A DNA stretch of 64,000 bases from Bradyrhizobium barranii subsp. barranii (GCF_017565645.3 NZ_CP086136.1:5563501-5627500); one strand, 5' to 3'; positions 35,958 through 44,817 are shown, counted from the first letter of the stretch. The notes: generated by a model from the sequence alone, not told the origin. Numbers and translations: made by a program.

Positions 35958-37179
35958 TCACGCCGGGCTCTCGCATCGCGATCGCCCTGGATATGATGTG
36001 GTCGAGCACTGCGTCAATCTTGCTGTAGTCGTAGCCTTCTACGCGCCCGCGCTGCTTGATGAATTCGCGAGCATAGCGTTCCTTATTGACCAACTCGCCC
36101 TGATAAGCATCGATTTTGGAGACGTAGCTGGACCATCGGACACGCGCATCGGACGGCAAATCCAGAAAGCACTCAATCGCAGCCGCGCGGCCAATGATGT
36201 CGGCTTCGCCATCGCCGTTTGGCCCTTGCGTCGGAAAGCGCGCAAATTCGGGGCGATCCGGGAGTTTGAGAACCGCCATGTTGTCGGGAACTTTTAGGCT
36301 GAGCGTGCGCTCGTAGTTCGCGAGGCCTTCCGCATCATTGTCATAGATCACAATGACGCTGTTCAGGACGCGAATGCTTATGAGGCCCTGAATAAACCGA
36401 AAGACGTTGCCGGTGCCGGAAAATGGATAGCCTTCCTCCATATCCACGAAATCAAAGAAATCCGCGATGTGGGGTCGCAGGAGTGCGAAGGCTTTTCGCA
36501 AGATCGCCGCATCGGAGCTGCCTTCCGTTACCAGCAGGAAGCGGTGCGTCTGGTCCAGGGGCCGCACAAAGTCATCTCGCTTAGCCCAACCACCATCCTC
36601 AACGTCATTGAACGCCCATTGCACGTTCAGCTTTTGGGCCGTGGGATTGTCTGCCAGCAGGTGGAGGATTGTGTAGGAGGTCAAATTCTCCATGCCTTGG
36701 GCAACGCCACTGAGACCCATTGGGTCGAGGCCGCCTTGCCTCAAGTTGAGGCGAGGTAGAATCTCCCGGCGGAAGAACTTGCCGAAATCCTCACCCCCTT
36801 CGCCGTAGTTGGGCGACAGCGCGGTCCCGTCCAGCGTGCTCAACGCCTCACGCAAATCATCGAAGGTGAAACTTGCTGCGTCGAAACCATTGAATTCCGC
36901 GAGCGCGGCGAATTCCTTTTCGCAAACCGCGCGGGTATGGCCCAGCAGATTGATCCGGTCGATCACTTGAGCAAGGGGCTTCGAAAGCCCAGCCTTCATT
37001 TCGGTGATGACTTCCCAAGCTCGTTCACTATCCTCGCCTTCGATTTCGTCGCCCGCGTAGTAGTACGGCACAGCTGCAACATCGCTCGTTTGGAAAAGCG
37101 CGCTGTGATCGACAAATCCGCTGTTCTTGCCCCAGTCGATCTCAAGCCGACCCACGGCAAGGCTAATCATTGAGCCCAT
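35923..37179 (-). CDS. HEPN/Toprim-type conflict protein
   Basis: A 418-residue protein. The N-terminus MGSMISLAVGRLEIDWGKNS followed by FVDHSALFQ matches the HEPN/Toprim N-terminal domain family. A Toprim fold lies at about 215-300, with the catalytic Glu in FLLVTEGSSDAAIL and the DxD in VIVIYDNDAEG. The C-terminal helical region contains KERYAREFIKQRG. Toprim proteins of this kind occur in predicted nuclease-based immunity. It is encoded alone on its strand. Confidence 0.85.
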   Translation of the reverse strand: MGSMISLAVGRLEIDWGKNSGFVDHSALFQTSDVAAVPYYYAGDEIEGEDSERAWEVITEMKAGLSKPLAQVIDRINLLGHTRAVCEKEFAALAEFNGFDAASFTFDDLREALSTLDGTALSPNYGEGGEDFGKFFRREILPRLNLRQGGLDPMGLSGVAQGMENLTSYTILHLLADNPTAQKLNVQWAFNDVEDGGWAKRDDFVRPLDQTHRFLLVTEGSSDAAILRKAFALLRPHIADFFDFVDMEEGYPFSGTGNVFRFIQGLISIRVLNSVIVIYDNDAEGLANYERTLSLKVPDNMAVLKLPDRPEFARFPTQGPNGDGEADIIGRAAAIECFLDLPSDARVRWSSYVSKIDAYQGELVNKERYAREFIKQRGRVEGYDYSKIDAVLDHIISRAIAMREPGVIEELERLGISI

Positions 37180-37528
37180 TTAGACCGTCCATTCAGGAGA
37201 AGGCGCGGTACCCCGGCGCCTGCTGTTCCAGCATTCGGCCTCAGTCGCCCGATGGTCAAGGCACTTCTCACCGCTGCAGAGTCGTTCTCGGTGGGAATGC
37301 CGCGACGTTGTTGGCAACATGAGGCGTGCCATCGGAGTACGCTCCTCCACGGCTGCCTCGTCGGGGATTTCCTCCCGAGCGGCGGCCCGACCAGAGGCAC
37401 GCGTCGCCGCCGAGAGATCAAGGGCGACAGCGCCGGGGTCAGCAGCTGCACTGCCCACTCTGCTCCTCCACTTTTTCGGCTGGCGGGTGGGTCTCATGGT
37501 GCGAACGAGGAGGGCGAAGCTGGCCGCG
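37180..37528. other. Intergenic between HEPN/Toprim gene and repeat
   Basis: There are open frames on both strands (plus strand 37319-37612, reading into the repeat). The composition is Ala/Arg-rich with no domain, so coding status is undecided. Confidence 0.35.
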
Positions 37529-37617
37529 CAAAGCAACGTGGAATACGTCGTGGATGAAGCACCCGATCCACCGAATTTCAAAGCGAGATCAATAACGCTT
37601 GGCGGAGGGTAGATCCG
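37529..37617 (+). repeat. NVEYVVDE repeat, copy B
   Basis: It encodes QSNVEYVVDEAPDPPNFKAR, then SITLGGG and a stop. An upstream in-frame ATG at about 37497 would give a 38-residue protein (MVRTRRAKLAA start). It matches 30485-30577. Confidence 0.55.
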
Positions 37618-38202
37618 CCGACTCGCCAGTTGGTTTAATCCGTCAGTGTCGATATGGTGAGCCTGACATGGGATGGGCACAAGCGGATCAATGTCTGGCT
37701 GACGACAAGGCTCACCACTGAGCCCGCCTGCGTCTGGATGTGGACGGCAAAGCAAAAGACGATGGCCCGGTGACGACGCAAGCGTCACGCGGTTTCCTGT
37801 CATCGATGTGAGCAAGATCAGCGTTTGCTCCGCTCGCGCCGATCTCTCCCACGGCCGTATTTTGTTCACCGTCTCCCAGCCAGCCCCCCGACTTTCGCCT
37901 AACACCTGCTCTCGTTGAGGTTTGTGAGCCGCAAGTGTTAGTTTCGCTGATCCGGCCACCGGTCGGAGGGGGGACGGGGGGCTCGGTCAGGTGCGGACAT
38001 GCCGGGCCCCTCCGAACCATCACTGATTCATCGGCCCAGATGGTAGTCGCCGTCACACCGGCGCGGCCGCCCGTGCGGCAAACTCCAATTCGGCCCCCCC
38101 TCCAGTCACAACCCCGACCTACACTTTCGCGTGTTGAGATAAGCCCCTGGTATTGTTAGGGCTTTCTTGCACCGAGAAAAATAGGACGCGAAACGAGGAC
38201 CA
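37618..38202. other. Intergenic, nothing recognised
   Basis: GC-rich stretch with homopolymer runs near 37968 and 38096. No supported gene or RNA. Confidence 0.4.
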
Positions 38203-38460
38203 ATGACTGACCTGTACCCCATCATGAAAGGCAAGGCCTACCGCCTCGCCGAGTCCATCATCGCACCGAAGCATCAGGGGGAGGATCTGCTAGCCACAAT
38301 CATGTCGAACAGGGACCACACCCGTCACGTGGCGTTCCTGACGATGCTACCGACCGTGATCCCGGCCGACGCGCATCGCCAGATTCTGCTCGACGGCTTG
38401 GCCCGGGAATATGCTGGTGTCGATAGCTGGATGGCCTATGTCGACCGCGAGGTGTTGTGA
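38203..38460 (+). CDS. Hypothetical protein (85 aa)
   Basis: MTDLYPIMKGKAYRLAESII, then a hydrophobic middle (VAFLTMLPTVIPADAH) and an acidic end. Its stop overlaps the next start (TGATG). It is the first gene of a plus-strand run up to 40636. The family is unknown. Confidence 0.6.
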   Translation: MTDLYPIMKGKAYRLAESIIAPKHQGEDLLATIMSNRDHTRHVAFLTMLPTVIPADAHRQILLDGLAREYAGVDSWMAYVDREVL

Positions 38461-38873
38461 TGACCAAGGTCGTCGTTGATAACTCCGCACCCGAGGCGCG
38501 CCAGCGACAGCTGGAGGCGCAAGTGCAGGTGGCCTTCGCCAAGGCTGCGAGCAAGGTATTGGCTTTTTTAGTCGGAAAGGCTGAGGGAAATATGATCATG
38601 GCAATGCAGGAGTTCATCGCCGTTCATGAGGCCGCCGAGCAAGAGAGCATTGACCCTAAGGGTATCGCGATCCGTGTGCCGAAGCTCGGCCGTACCGGCA
38701 ACGACGAAAACGAGCACATCAACATGATCCTGCGCGGCTCACTGAATACGGTCGCCGCAATGCTGAAGATGAACGCCAAAATCCCAACCAAAAACCGGGG
38801 GGGGCAGGCCGTGGACCAAGACAGAAAAGCGCGACTACAACAAGGCGCTGGAGGAAATTGGAAAGGGGATTGA
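38460..38873 (+). CDS. Hypothetical protein, probable frameshift in G8 tract
   Basis: The annotated frame gives 137 residues, helical in the middle (AKAASKVLAFLVGKAEGNMI). After eight G residues at 38797-38804 the frame becomes Gln/Arg-rich. The alternative frame with seven Gs reads GRPWTKTEKRDYNKALEEIG and KGIELQLEARMASARPSRRS to a stop at about 38958, which looks more protein-like. Either the gene is frameshifted or the tract slips. Confidence 0.55.
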   Translation: MTKVVVDNSAPEARQRQLEAQVQVAFAKAASKVLAFLVGKAEGNMIMAMQEFIAVHEAAEQESIDPKGIAIRVPKLGRTGNDENEHINMILRGSLNTVAAMLKMNAKIPTKNRGGQAVDQDRKARLQQGAGGNWKGD

Positions 38874-39069
38874 ACTGCAACTGGAGGCGCGGATGGCTAG
38901 TGCGCGCCCCTCGCGCCGAAGCCGCAGGCCTTCGCCCGATAGTCAGCCTAAGCTCTAGCTGGATTTTCAGACGCGAGATTTGGCCCTTTGCCGCAGAGTT
39001 GCCGTTTTAGTTAAGTGTGTCCGTTTCGCTGGGAGTGCAGATGGCCTGCCCCATTAACCCGCGAGGAAG

Positions 39070-39906
39070 ATGAAAGTGCCGAAGTACAAGATTGTAAAAA
39101 AGACGTTCACCTATCTCGTCTATGATGGTGAAGCCTTGCGCCGTAAGGCCCACAAAGTCGCGGCTGAGCAAGACAAGGACTTTGACGAGAATCATCCCGA
39201 TCTCAAGGACGATGACCGCTATCTGAAGCATTGTGAGCATCTCGCCGAGGCCGAAGCCGATGCTGCAGAAGCAGGTGACGAAGGCGGAGCCATGTCGGCA
39301 TGGCTAGATGAAGCTCTCATTGCAGCCGACGACCCTGAAGCCGATGGCGACGGCTACACGCTCCTGCATACCCTTGCCGAAAATTCGAACGAGCAGCCAT
39401 CCGACTATGAGCTTGGCGTTCTCCGTCTCGGCATCGAGATTGGTCATAAGCTGGTGCGTCGGAATGCCGATGGATCGACAGACATCGTCGCAGTACGCAA
39501 GGTAACGCCGCACGACGTCTATATCGAGGGTGACGAACGGCGCTACTGGAGCGTTGGCGAGTTTCCCCTGACCCACTCCGAAACTGCCACGACCCTAATT
39601 GGCTTCGCCGATAATGTGGTACCGCTCGGCAATACGCGCCGAGACATCAAACCATCACTGCGCGGATATCTGCGCCATGAAGCGGCTTATATCATCCTTC
39701 GGGAGCGGGGCGAGCCCATGACAACAGCCGATCTCGTCGCCGAGATGCAGAGCCGAGGCCAGCCGTTTTTCGGCCAATATCCCGTCGAGTCCCTACAGCG
39801 AGCGATCCGCAAACATGCGGACCGCGACGGCTCAATGGTCTATCACGACAGAAAATGGTCCATTGCGAAGGAGTTGACCATCCCGCCACCATCCAAATGG
39901 GACTAG
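39070..39906 (+). CDS. Hypothetical protein with C-terminal winged-helix-like domain
   Basis: A 278-residue protein. The N-terminal half is acidic and charged (HKVAAEQDKDFDENHPDLKD). The last 70 residues, LRHEAAYIILRERGEPMTTA onward with ESLQRAIRKHADRDG, resemble a HARE-HTH or similar winged helix. It is probably DNA-associated. There is no catalytic motif. Confidence 0.6.
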   Translation: MKVPKYKIVKKTFTYLVYDGEALRRKAHKVAAEQDKDFDENHPDLKDDDRYLKHCEHLAEAEADAAEAGDEGGAMSAWLDEALIAADDPEADGDGYTLLHTLAENSNEQPSDYELGVLRLGIEIGHKLVRRNADGSTDIVAVRKVTPHDVYIEGDERRYWSVGEFPLTHSETATTLIGFADNVVPLGNTRRDIKPSLRGYLRHEAAYIILRERGEPMTTADLVAEMQSRGQPFFGQYPVESLQRAIRKHADRDGSMVYHDRKWSIAKELTIPPPSKWD

Positions 39907-39948
39907 CAACGAGTACTATCTGATCTCCATTCGTGCAAAGAAATCGCA

Positions 39949-40386
39949 ATGAAGCTCGAACGCAATGTTATGATCGGAGGACAGACTGCGAAGCTGGTCC
40001 GCGATTTTCTGGGCGATGCTAGTAACTCGGATGGTTTCTACATCGGCTTGGTCAACGATCATCTGCTAAAGGCATGGTGGCGCACAGCCATCGAGGAGCT
40101 AATAGAAGCGGGCAAGATGGACCGGCGCAAGCGTGGTCTTTGCCTGCGCAAATGGACTTGGGCGCTCAGGAACGACGAGATATGCGGAGCGCGTTTGCCG
40201 AAAGTGCCGGAATTCATGGCTCCGGCGCGGAAGCTAATAGAGGCGCTTCTTGCGCACGAACTGATCCACGAGGATAGCCAAGAGGGCGACGGCCGCACGC
40301 TCAATCGTGTCACCGATAAAGGCAACGCGGTTGGGATGAAAATACTCGTGCGGCGCATGGGCCGCGCCAAGAAAGCGGCTTCGTGA
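39949..40386 (+). CDS. Hypothetical protein (145 aa), helical
   Basis: MKLERNVMIGGQTAKLVRDF, then WWRTAIEELIEAGKMDRRKR, suggests a small winged-helix or DNA-binding protein. The C-terminus is basic (RRMGRAKKAAS). It is encoded 42 bp after the previous gene on the same strand. Confidence 0.55.
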   Translation: MKLERNVMIGGQTAKLVRDFLGDASNSDGFYIGLVNDHLLKAWWRTAIEELIEAGKMDRRKRGLCLRKWTWALRNDEICGARLPKVPEFMAPARKLIEALLAHELIHEDSQEGDGRTLNRVTDKGNAVGMKILVRRMGRAKKAAS

Positions 40387-40387
40387 G

Positions 40388-40636
40388 ATGCGACCCGTAC
40401 TCGATGCCTCGCCAGCGCTGATCGACCCGTCGAGAATGTACTCTTCGCTGCCGGAGTCGCTCGACTATCTCAGCTCGTTGGAGCGCTCCGGCCGGCCGGG
40501 CCTCGCGCCGTACAAGGCGGAAGTGAAGCGCCACTTCGCGCTGCTCGGTCGCGATTGGGTCGGCAAGCCGCACCCCCGGGTGACTGACGGCCTGCCAGGG
40601 CGCCTAGCGCCTCACCCTGGTGCAATTATCTATTGA
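40388..40636 (+). CDS. Hypothetical protein (82 aa)
   Basis: It starts one base after the upstream stop (TGAGATG). The sequence MRPVLDASPALIDPSRMYSS, then ESLDYLSSLERSGRPGLAPY, is not recognised. The C-terminal Pro-rich end may be non-native. Confidence 0.45.
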   Translation: MRPVLDASPALIDPSRMYSSLPESLDYLSSLERSGRPGLAPYKAEVKRHFALLGRDWVGKPHPRVTDGLPGRLAPHPGAIIY

Positions 40637-40865
40637 TGTCAGCCCACACGCGCGCGTACTGCGGGGATTCTCGTTATTCTGTTGTTGAATCAGTCGGTTC
40701 TGACCATCGCCGGGCGCCAGGTCGAGAGGGCCTTGGTGTCCATCTTAGGTCCCCCGCGCGTCTTCTACTCATCGCTTATTTGAACAAGCGCGGGTCGAGC
40801 GGCCTTTTTTGATCTTTCTCCAATGGCGAGATTTCGTCTCATCGCCTCGCGCGGGTCGAACTGGG

Positions 40866-40955
40866 ATGGCGCCGTGGAGTGAAACCGAGAAGCGTTCAAA
40901 CGCCCAGCAGAATCAAACGCATTTAGAGGATGCTGTATCCGCCGATGGTCAATAG
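40866..40955 (+). CDS. Small PWSxTEKR peptide, copy B (29 aa)
   Basis: MAPWSETEKRSNAQQNQTHL then EDAVSADGQ, homologous to 33292-33378. Its 3' end overlaps the stop of the convergent split gene by seven bases. The preceding 40637-40865 holds no recognised gene. Confidence 0.55.
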   Translation: MAPWSETEKRSNAQQNQTHLEDAVSADGQ

Positions 40956-41118
40956 GGCGGCGGCGAGACGGTGAGGGGAGCGTGTTCGATCGTCTTCGCG
41001 AAGCTGCCTTTCAAGTAGGCCTCGATACCCGCGAATATCTCGGATGGCTCTACATCGCCTAAGCGAGCCGCCTCAATCGCATCGAGCACGCCGCGCAGTT
41101 GCGACCACTCTTGCGGCG
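40949..41118 (-). pseudogene. 3' part of island gene split by IS1380 copy 2
   Basis: It continues the ORF from 43001. Removing the element and one CTAA restores GNLAPQEWSQLRGVLDAIEA and then the acidic-helical end to a Pro-Pro-Pro-Tyr stop. The two parts plus the target copy make 144 codons. Confidence 0.75.
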
Positions 41119-41122
41119 CTAA

Positions 41123-42739
41123 CCCGTCCTATTCGTGAGAGTGCGGCTTTTGGGCCCGATTGATGCGGCCGCACATCTTGTCTGACGAGGCGCACAGGAT
41201 TGCCTTCGGCTTTTCGCCGCCTGACGACCGGTACTTTGCAACGCGCTTGAGGGATGGGTTGGGCGAACGGGGGCGGACGCCCCGCCGGTCAAGGACCGAG
41301 CGGCAGCAGCGCGCCGGGCAAGCCGCAGATCAGGTCGGCTTCGGGACATGCCGCGGCAAACGCAAGGCGAATGCGGCTCGTGGTCTCGACGACACGGGCG
41401 GCGATTTTCAAGAGCCGAAGACGCAGCGTCGCGAACTCGGCAGCGGCCAATTCCCGGGCTTTGGGAATGGCGTCGCGCACGGTCAGCATCAGCCAATAAG
41501 CGGCCGTATGGAGCACGAGACGGACCTGGTTGGCGAGCGCCGAACGGCAGCTGGTGCGATCGGAGGCGAGCTGCGTCTTATGCAGCTTGATCAGATTCTC
41601 GGCTTGGCCGCGCGCGCAATACAGGCTGTCGTAGATCCACTCGGCCGAGCCGACATCGAGGCTGGTGACGACGAAGCGGATGTCGAGGCCGAGCATCGTC
41701 GCCTCAATACGGGCGACAGTGCGCCGTTCGCGATCCCAGGACTTTGCCTTGTGGCGCGTCTCGGTATAGCCACGCAGAACCGGCAGGTTCTCGATGGCGC
41801 GTCGCGTGCGGATGTCGTCGGCGACCTCGTCGACTTTTCTGGCGAGAGGCTTGGTGCCGGACAGACCGAAGATGTAGTCGATGCCGTTGGTCTCGCACCA
41901 CGCCATGGCCTCCGGCCGGGCATAGTGCCCGTCGCCACGGAACGTAATTTGCGTGTTGTGCCATCGCGTCCGGATATGCCGTACCAGGCGGCGCAGATGG
42001 GCACGCACCTCGACGCCGCCCGGCGTCTTGCCGGGCCGCAGCACGACGGCCACGGGCCGGCTCTTCTCCGTGTCGTAGACGTGGATCGGCAGGAAGCAGC
42101 GTTCGTCATAATGAGCGTTGAACAGCGAGAGCTGCTGATGGCCGTGGACGACGTCGCAGGTATCATCGATGTCGAGCGTGACGGATGCCGGCTCGTGGGG
42201 GTAGCTATCCATCCATGCGTCGACCAAAATGTAGGTCAGCCGGATCACGTCGCGCAGGCGCGGAGCATTCTCCAGCCGCGACAGCGTCGGCTGGGAACAC
42301 AAATCCCGGCCCGTGTCCGGCAGCCGTCCGCAGGCCAGTTTGAATGCCGGATCGGACCTCAGATGATCGAGGTCGTCGGCGTCCTCGTAGCCGCAGCAGA
42401 TCGCGAACATGCGAGCGCGGAGCATATCGACCAGGCTGTGCACGACCCGCGTCGGATCGCGCCGATCCGGGAACACCCGGGCCAGATTGTTGGCCAAACC
42501 GAGACGCCGCTCGGCCATCGCCAGAAGCATCACGCCCCCGTTCGAGGTTAGGCGCCCACCATCGAAGGCAGCTGTGACTTTCTTGGCGTGAACGGCTGGA
42601 AACGAGAAGGGCGGAATCGTATCGTCGGTCATGGCGGGCGTGGCGTTCGCGGTTGGAGGTGATGGGGTTGGCTTCGCAACCGAATCCTACGCCGCATCAG
42701 CGCTTTACCCCTCAGGCGCACTCTTACGAATAAGACGGG
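41123..42739 (-). mobile_element. IS1380-family element, copy 2 (1617 bp)
   Basis: Inverted relative to the copy at 9054, with the same length. A perfect 4-bp duplication CTAA lies at 41119-41122 and 42740-42743. The pair forms inverted repeats 30 kb apart, near the two island ends. Confidence 0.94.
41289..42632 (-). CDS. IS1380-family transposase, copy 2
   Basis: A 447-residue transposase, the same as copy 1 except for His in SYPHEPAS. All catalytic segments (LDIDDTCDVV, FRGDGHYAR, ARGQAENLIK) are present. Confidence 0.93.
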   Translation of the reverse strand: MTDDTIPPFSFPAVHAKKVTAAFDGGRLTSNGGVMLLAMAERRLGLANNLARVFPDRRDPTRVVHSLVDMLRARMFAICCGYEDADDLDHLRSDPAFKLACGRLPDTGRDLCSQPTLSRLENAPRLRDVIRLTYILVDAWMDSYPHEPASVTLDIDDTCDVVHGHQQLSLFNAHYDERCFLPIHVYDTEKSRPVAVVLRPGKTPGGVEVRAHLRRLVRHIRTRWHNTQITFRGDGHYARPEAMAWCETNGIDYIFGLSGTKPLARKVDEVADDIRTRRAIENLPVLRGYTETRHKAKSWDRERRTVARIEATMLGLDIRFVVTSLDVGSAEWIYDSLYCARGQAENLIKLHKTQLASDRTSCRSALANQVRLVLHTAAYWLMLTVRDAIPKARELAAAEFATLRLRLLKIAARVVETTSRIRLAFAAACPEADLICGLPGALLPLGP

Positions 42740-42743
42740 CTAA

Positions 42744-43001
42744 GTTGCCAGGGGTGGCTTGCTGGACCTGCACGAACACGTCGCGCGGCATCAGCCCGAA
42801 CGCGATCGTTGCGAACTTACCAGGGTCTTCCGTCGCCAGGTGTTGCAGCACCGCGGCGCCGTGCGTTGACCAGGTGTCGGCCAAATCGGCAATCAGCCGC
42901 TCGGCGATCTTCTGGCGGTTCGTCGGGCCGCGTCCCTTTGGGTTCACGGACGGCGCACCGGGGCGCATGTTCGAGTTTCCACGGGCAGGCAATTGGTTCA
43001 T
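42744..43001 (-). pseudogene. 5' part of island gene split by IS1380 copy 2
   Basis: It starts at ATG 43001 (AGGAGT nine bases upstream): MNQLPARGNSNMRPGAPSVN, then PKGRGPTNRQKIAERLIADL and a helical region to GNL at the IS. The NPKGRGPTNRQK segment resembles the Gly/Arg start of phage terminase-small-like or DUF5681 proteins. Intact length would be 143 residues. Confidence 0.7.
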
Positions 43002-43138
43002 TGGTTTACTCCTATTCGTACTCAACCGCTATTTGCAGTGACCCGTTGATTTTGATCCGTCCGAAGCGCGGCGACACTCATTGAAACGCATTTTCCAGGT
43101 TTGATGCTCATCGCCGTTTAAGCCTTTGAAGTTGCTGT

Positions 43139-43234
43139 GTAGCGTGTAGCAAAGCGTAGCAATGCTACGGGCCGTGAGTGTAGCGTAGCGTAGCAAACCC
43201 CTATAAGGGGTTGCTGCTACAGCGCTACGGCTAC
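43139..43234. repeat. GTAGC iteron-like array with palindrome
   Basis: Six GTAGC pentamers (three in tandem at 43180-43194) precede the palindrome AACCCCTATAAGGGGTT (43196-43212). Three inverted GCTAC pentamers follow (43216, 43224, 43230). The array ends at the stop codon of the RepA-like gene. It could be a replication or transfer origin of the island, or a large terminator. Confidence 0.6.
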
Positions 43235-44328
43235 GCAGGACACGTGGGTGTGTTTCCAGGTTGAGTTTTGATCCGAACAAGTCCGGTCGGCTCTTCAAAT
43301 ATGTGTTGACTCAATCCCTTTCGAATTCGCGCAAAAGTTGCGCGCGGGTTTTTGTCTTCCGGCCTTATCAAACCATCCCTGGCCAATTCCCCTTTCCAGT
43401 AATCTGGATGTACGGCGCCGTCCTGACCGTGCGTCGTGATCACACGCGCGAGCGCGTCCAAGGCCTGCGTCTGTTTGCCGGTGGTTCGCTGTGAGGCTGT
43501 ACGGGCTTCTGTGGCCGGCGTAGCCGCCGCCAGGATGGCGACGGTGTACGGGTCGCGATCGGAGCCATCCGACCATTTGCTGCACACCACGACCTCTTCC
43601 ATCTCGAATGACGCAATCAGTCCTTCGGGCTGGTCGTTGGCCTTGACGATCGTCGCAGTGCGTACCTTGTCGCCAGATATTTGCACCGCCATGTCGACGT
43701 GCCCAAGCTTAGCGTTGCTGCCGCGCTCGCCCGCCGACGGGTTCTTGCCGGTATGACCAATCGTTGCGATATGAGCGCAGCCGCACAGGCGATCGTGTAT
43801 TCGCTGAATGTTCATCGCCGCAAGGTTCTGCGTTTGGGCTTTGTCTTCGTCTCCTCCCGCGATGGCCTTTGAATATGTGTCGATAATGATGAGCGCGATG
43901 TGTGTCCCGGTCGTCTTCTCGAATTCCTCGACCGTTCTTACGACTCGGTCAACGCAGGCGGGGTCCAGTAGGTCAAGCGGCTCGGAAATTACAGCAATGG
44001 GAAGCTTGCTTGGTAGTTGGTCGCGAAACGCATGGGCTACTATGCGACGCCCCGTGAGTTCTGCGCGCTCCAACGCGAAATAAATGACGCCCCGACTGTC
44101 GTCTGCGGGATCAGGATTATGAGAAAACCTGTACCCCCTCCAATCTCTCCCGGCAGAAACGCTTACGCCGATGTCAGTCAGCACAGCGCTTTTAAGTGAA
44201 CCCGGTGGACCGAACCAGGACGAGGTGTCGCCTTTCGCTAATAGATTTTCCAAGACCCAAGACTTCGGGGCCTCGTTATAGAGAAGGTTTTCGAGAGTGC
44301 TGAATTCGAACACACCAACGTCGGACAT
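43231..44328 (-). CDS. RepA-like AAA ATPase / hexameric helicase
   Basis: A 365-residue RecA-fold protein. Walker A is WFGPPGSLKSA at about residue 39 and Walker B is IALIIIDTYSKA near 145. ATIGHTGKNPSAGERG and sensor-type ISGDKVRTATIVKAND follow. It resembles the RepA/RSF1010-type helicase or phage/ICE AAA_25 proteins, which load at an origin and unwind DNA. The C-terminal 90 residues form a helical DNA-binding-like region. It neighbours an HTH gene, the integrase and the repeat array, so it is part of the island's maintenance module. Confidence 0.85.
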   Translation of the reverse strand: MSDVGVFEFSTLENLLYNEAPKSWVLENLLAKGDTSSWFGPPGSLKSAVLTDIGVSVSAGRDWRGYRFSHNPDPADDSRGVIYFALERAELTGRRIVAHAFRDQLPSKLPIAVISEPLDLLDPACVDRVVRTVEEFEKTTGTHIALIIIDTYSKAIAGGDEDKAQTQNLAAMNIQRIHDRLCGCAHIATIGHTGKNPSAGERGSNAKLGHVDMAVQISGDKVRTATIVKANDQPEGLIASFEMEEVVVCSKWSDGSDRDPYTVAILAAATPATEARTASQRTTGKQTQALDALARVITTHGQDGAVHPDYWKGELARDGLIRPEDKNPRATFARIRKGLSQHIFEEPTGLVRIKTQPGNTPTCPA

Positions 44329-44486
44329 AATTAGGATTTCTGCGGCACGAACGTGCAGCGGTCAGAAACCCAACCGAGAAGAGCGCTTGATTTTTGGAGC
44401 TAAATCCAGTAGAAGAGAAGCGTTCCGCACTTCTTTAGAAATGAATTCAGCCCCGGTCGCGCGCGACGCGGTCGGGGTTATTCGTT

Positions 44487-44666
44487 TCAGGCGGCTTCGG
44501 CTTCGCGTGCGGCTCGCCAGGAAATGTAGGCTTCCCGGCTTATGCGCCGATTGCTGCCGACCGGATACGTCCGCGGCGCCTTGCCCTGCGATTGCAGCTT
44601 ATAGAAGAAAGCGCGTGAGATTTTCTCGGCGGCGCAAAACTCGCTGATCGTGAAAGCTTCGTCCAT
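44487..44666 (-). CDS. AlpA-type helix-turn-helix protein (59 aa)
   Basis: MDEAFTISEFCAAEKISRAF followed by YKLQSQGKAPRTYPVGSNRR and ISREAYISWRA is a complete MerR-like AlpA/excisionase domain. The upstream extension is not supported. It is probably the regulator or excisionase of the neighbouring integrase. Confidence 0.8.
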   Translation of the reverse strand: MDEAFTISEFCAAEKISRAFFYKLQSQGKAPRTYPVGSNRRISREAYISWRAAREAEAA

Positions 44667-44817
44667 TGTTGGTATCCTGACATAGCGAAGCGTGCGCGGA
44701 AGCGACGCATTCGCGGGTTGAACGGATGTGATGGGCGCGCGCGGCACAATCGCCGTGTGCCCATATGCATAACCATGGCGCTCTAAAATTCACCAAAAGT
44801 AAAACGAAATTCCGATT

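Noticed and set aside
9054..42739. Composite transposon made by the two IS1380 copies
   Set aside because: The island has its own tRNA att repeat and integrase, and the outer flanks of the IS pair do not share a common target duplication.
43139..43234. CRISPR array
   Set aside because: Repeat units are 5 bp and partly inverted, with no regular spacers and no cas genes; iteron or terminator structure fits better.
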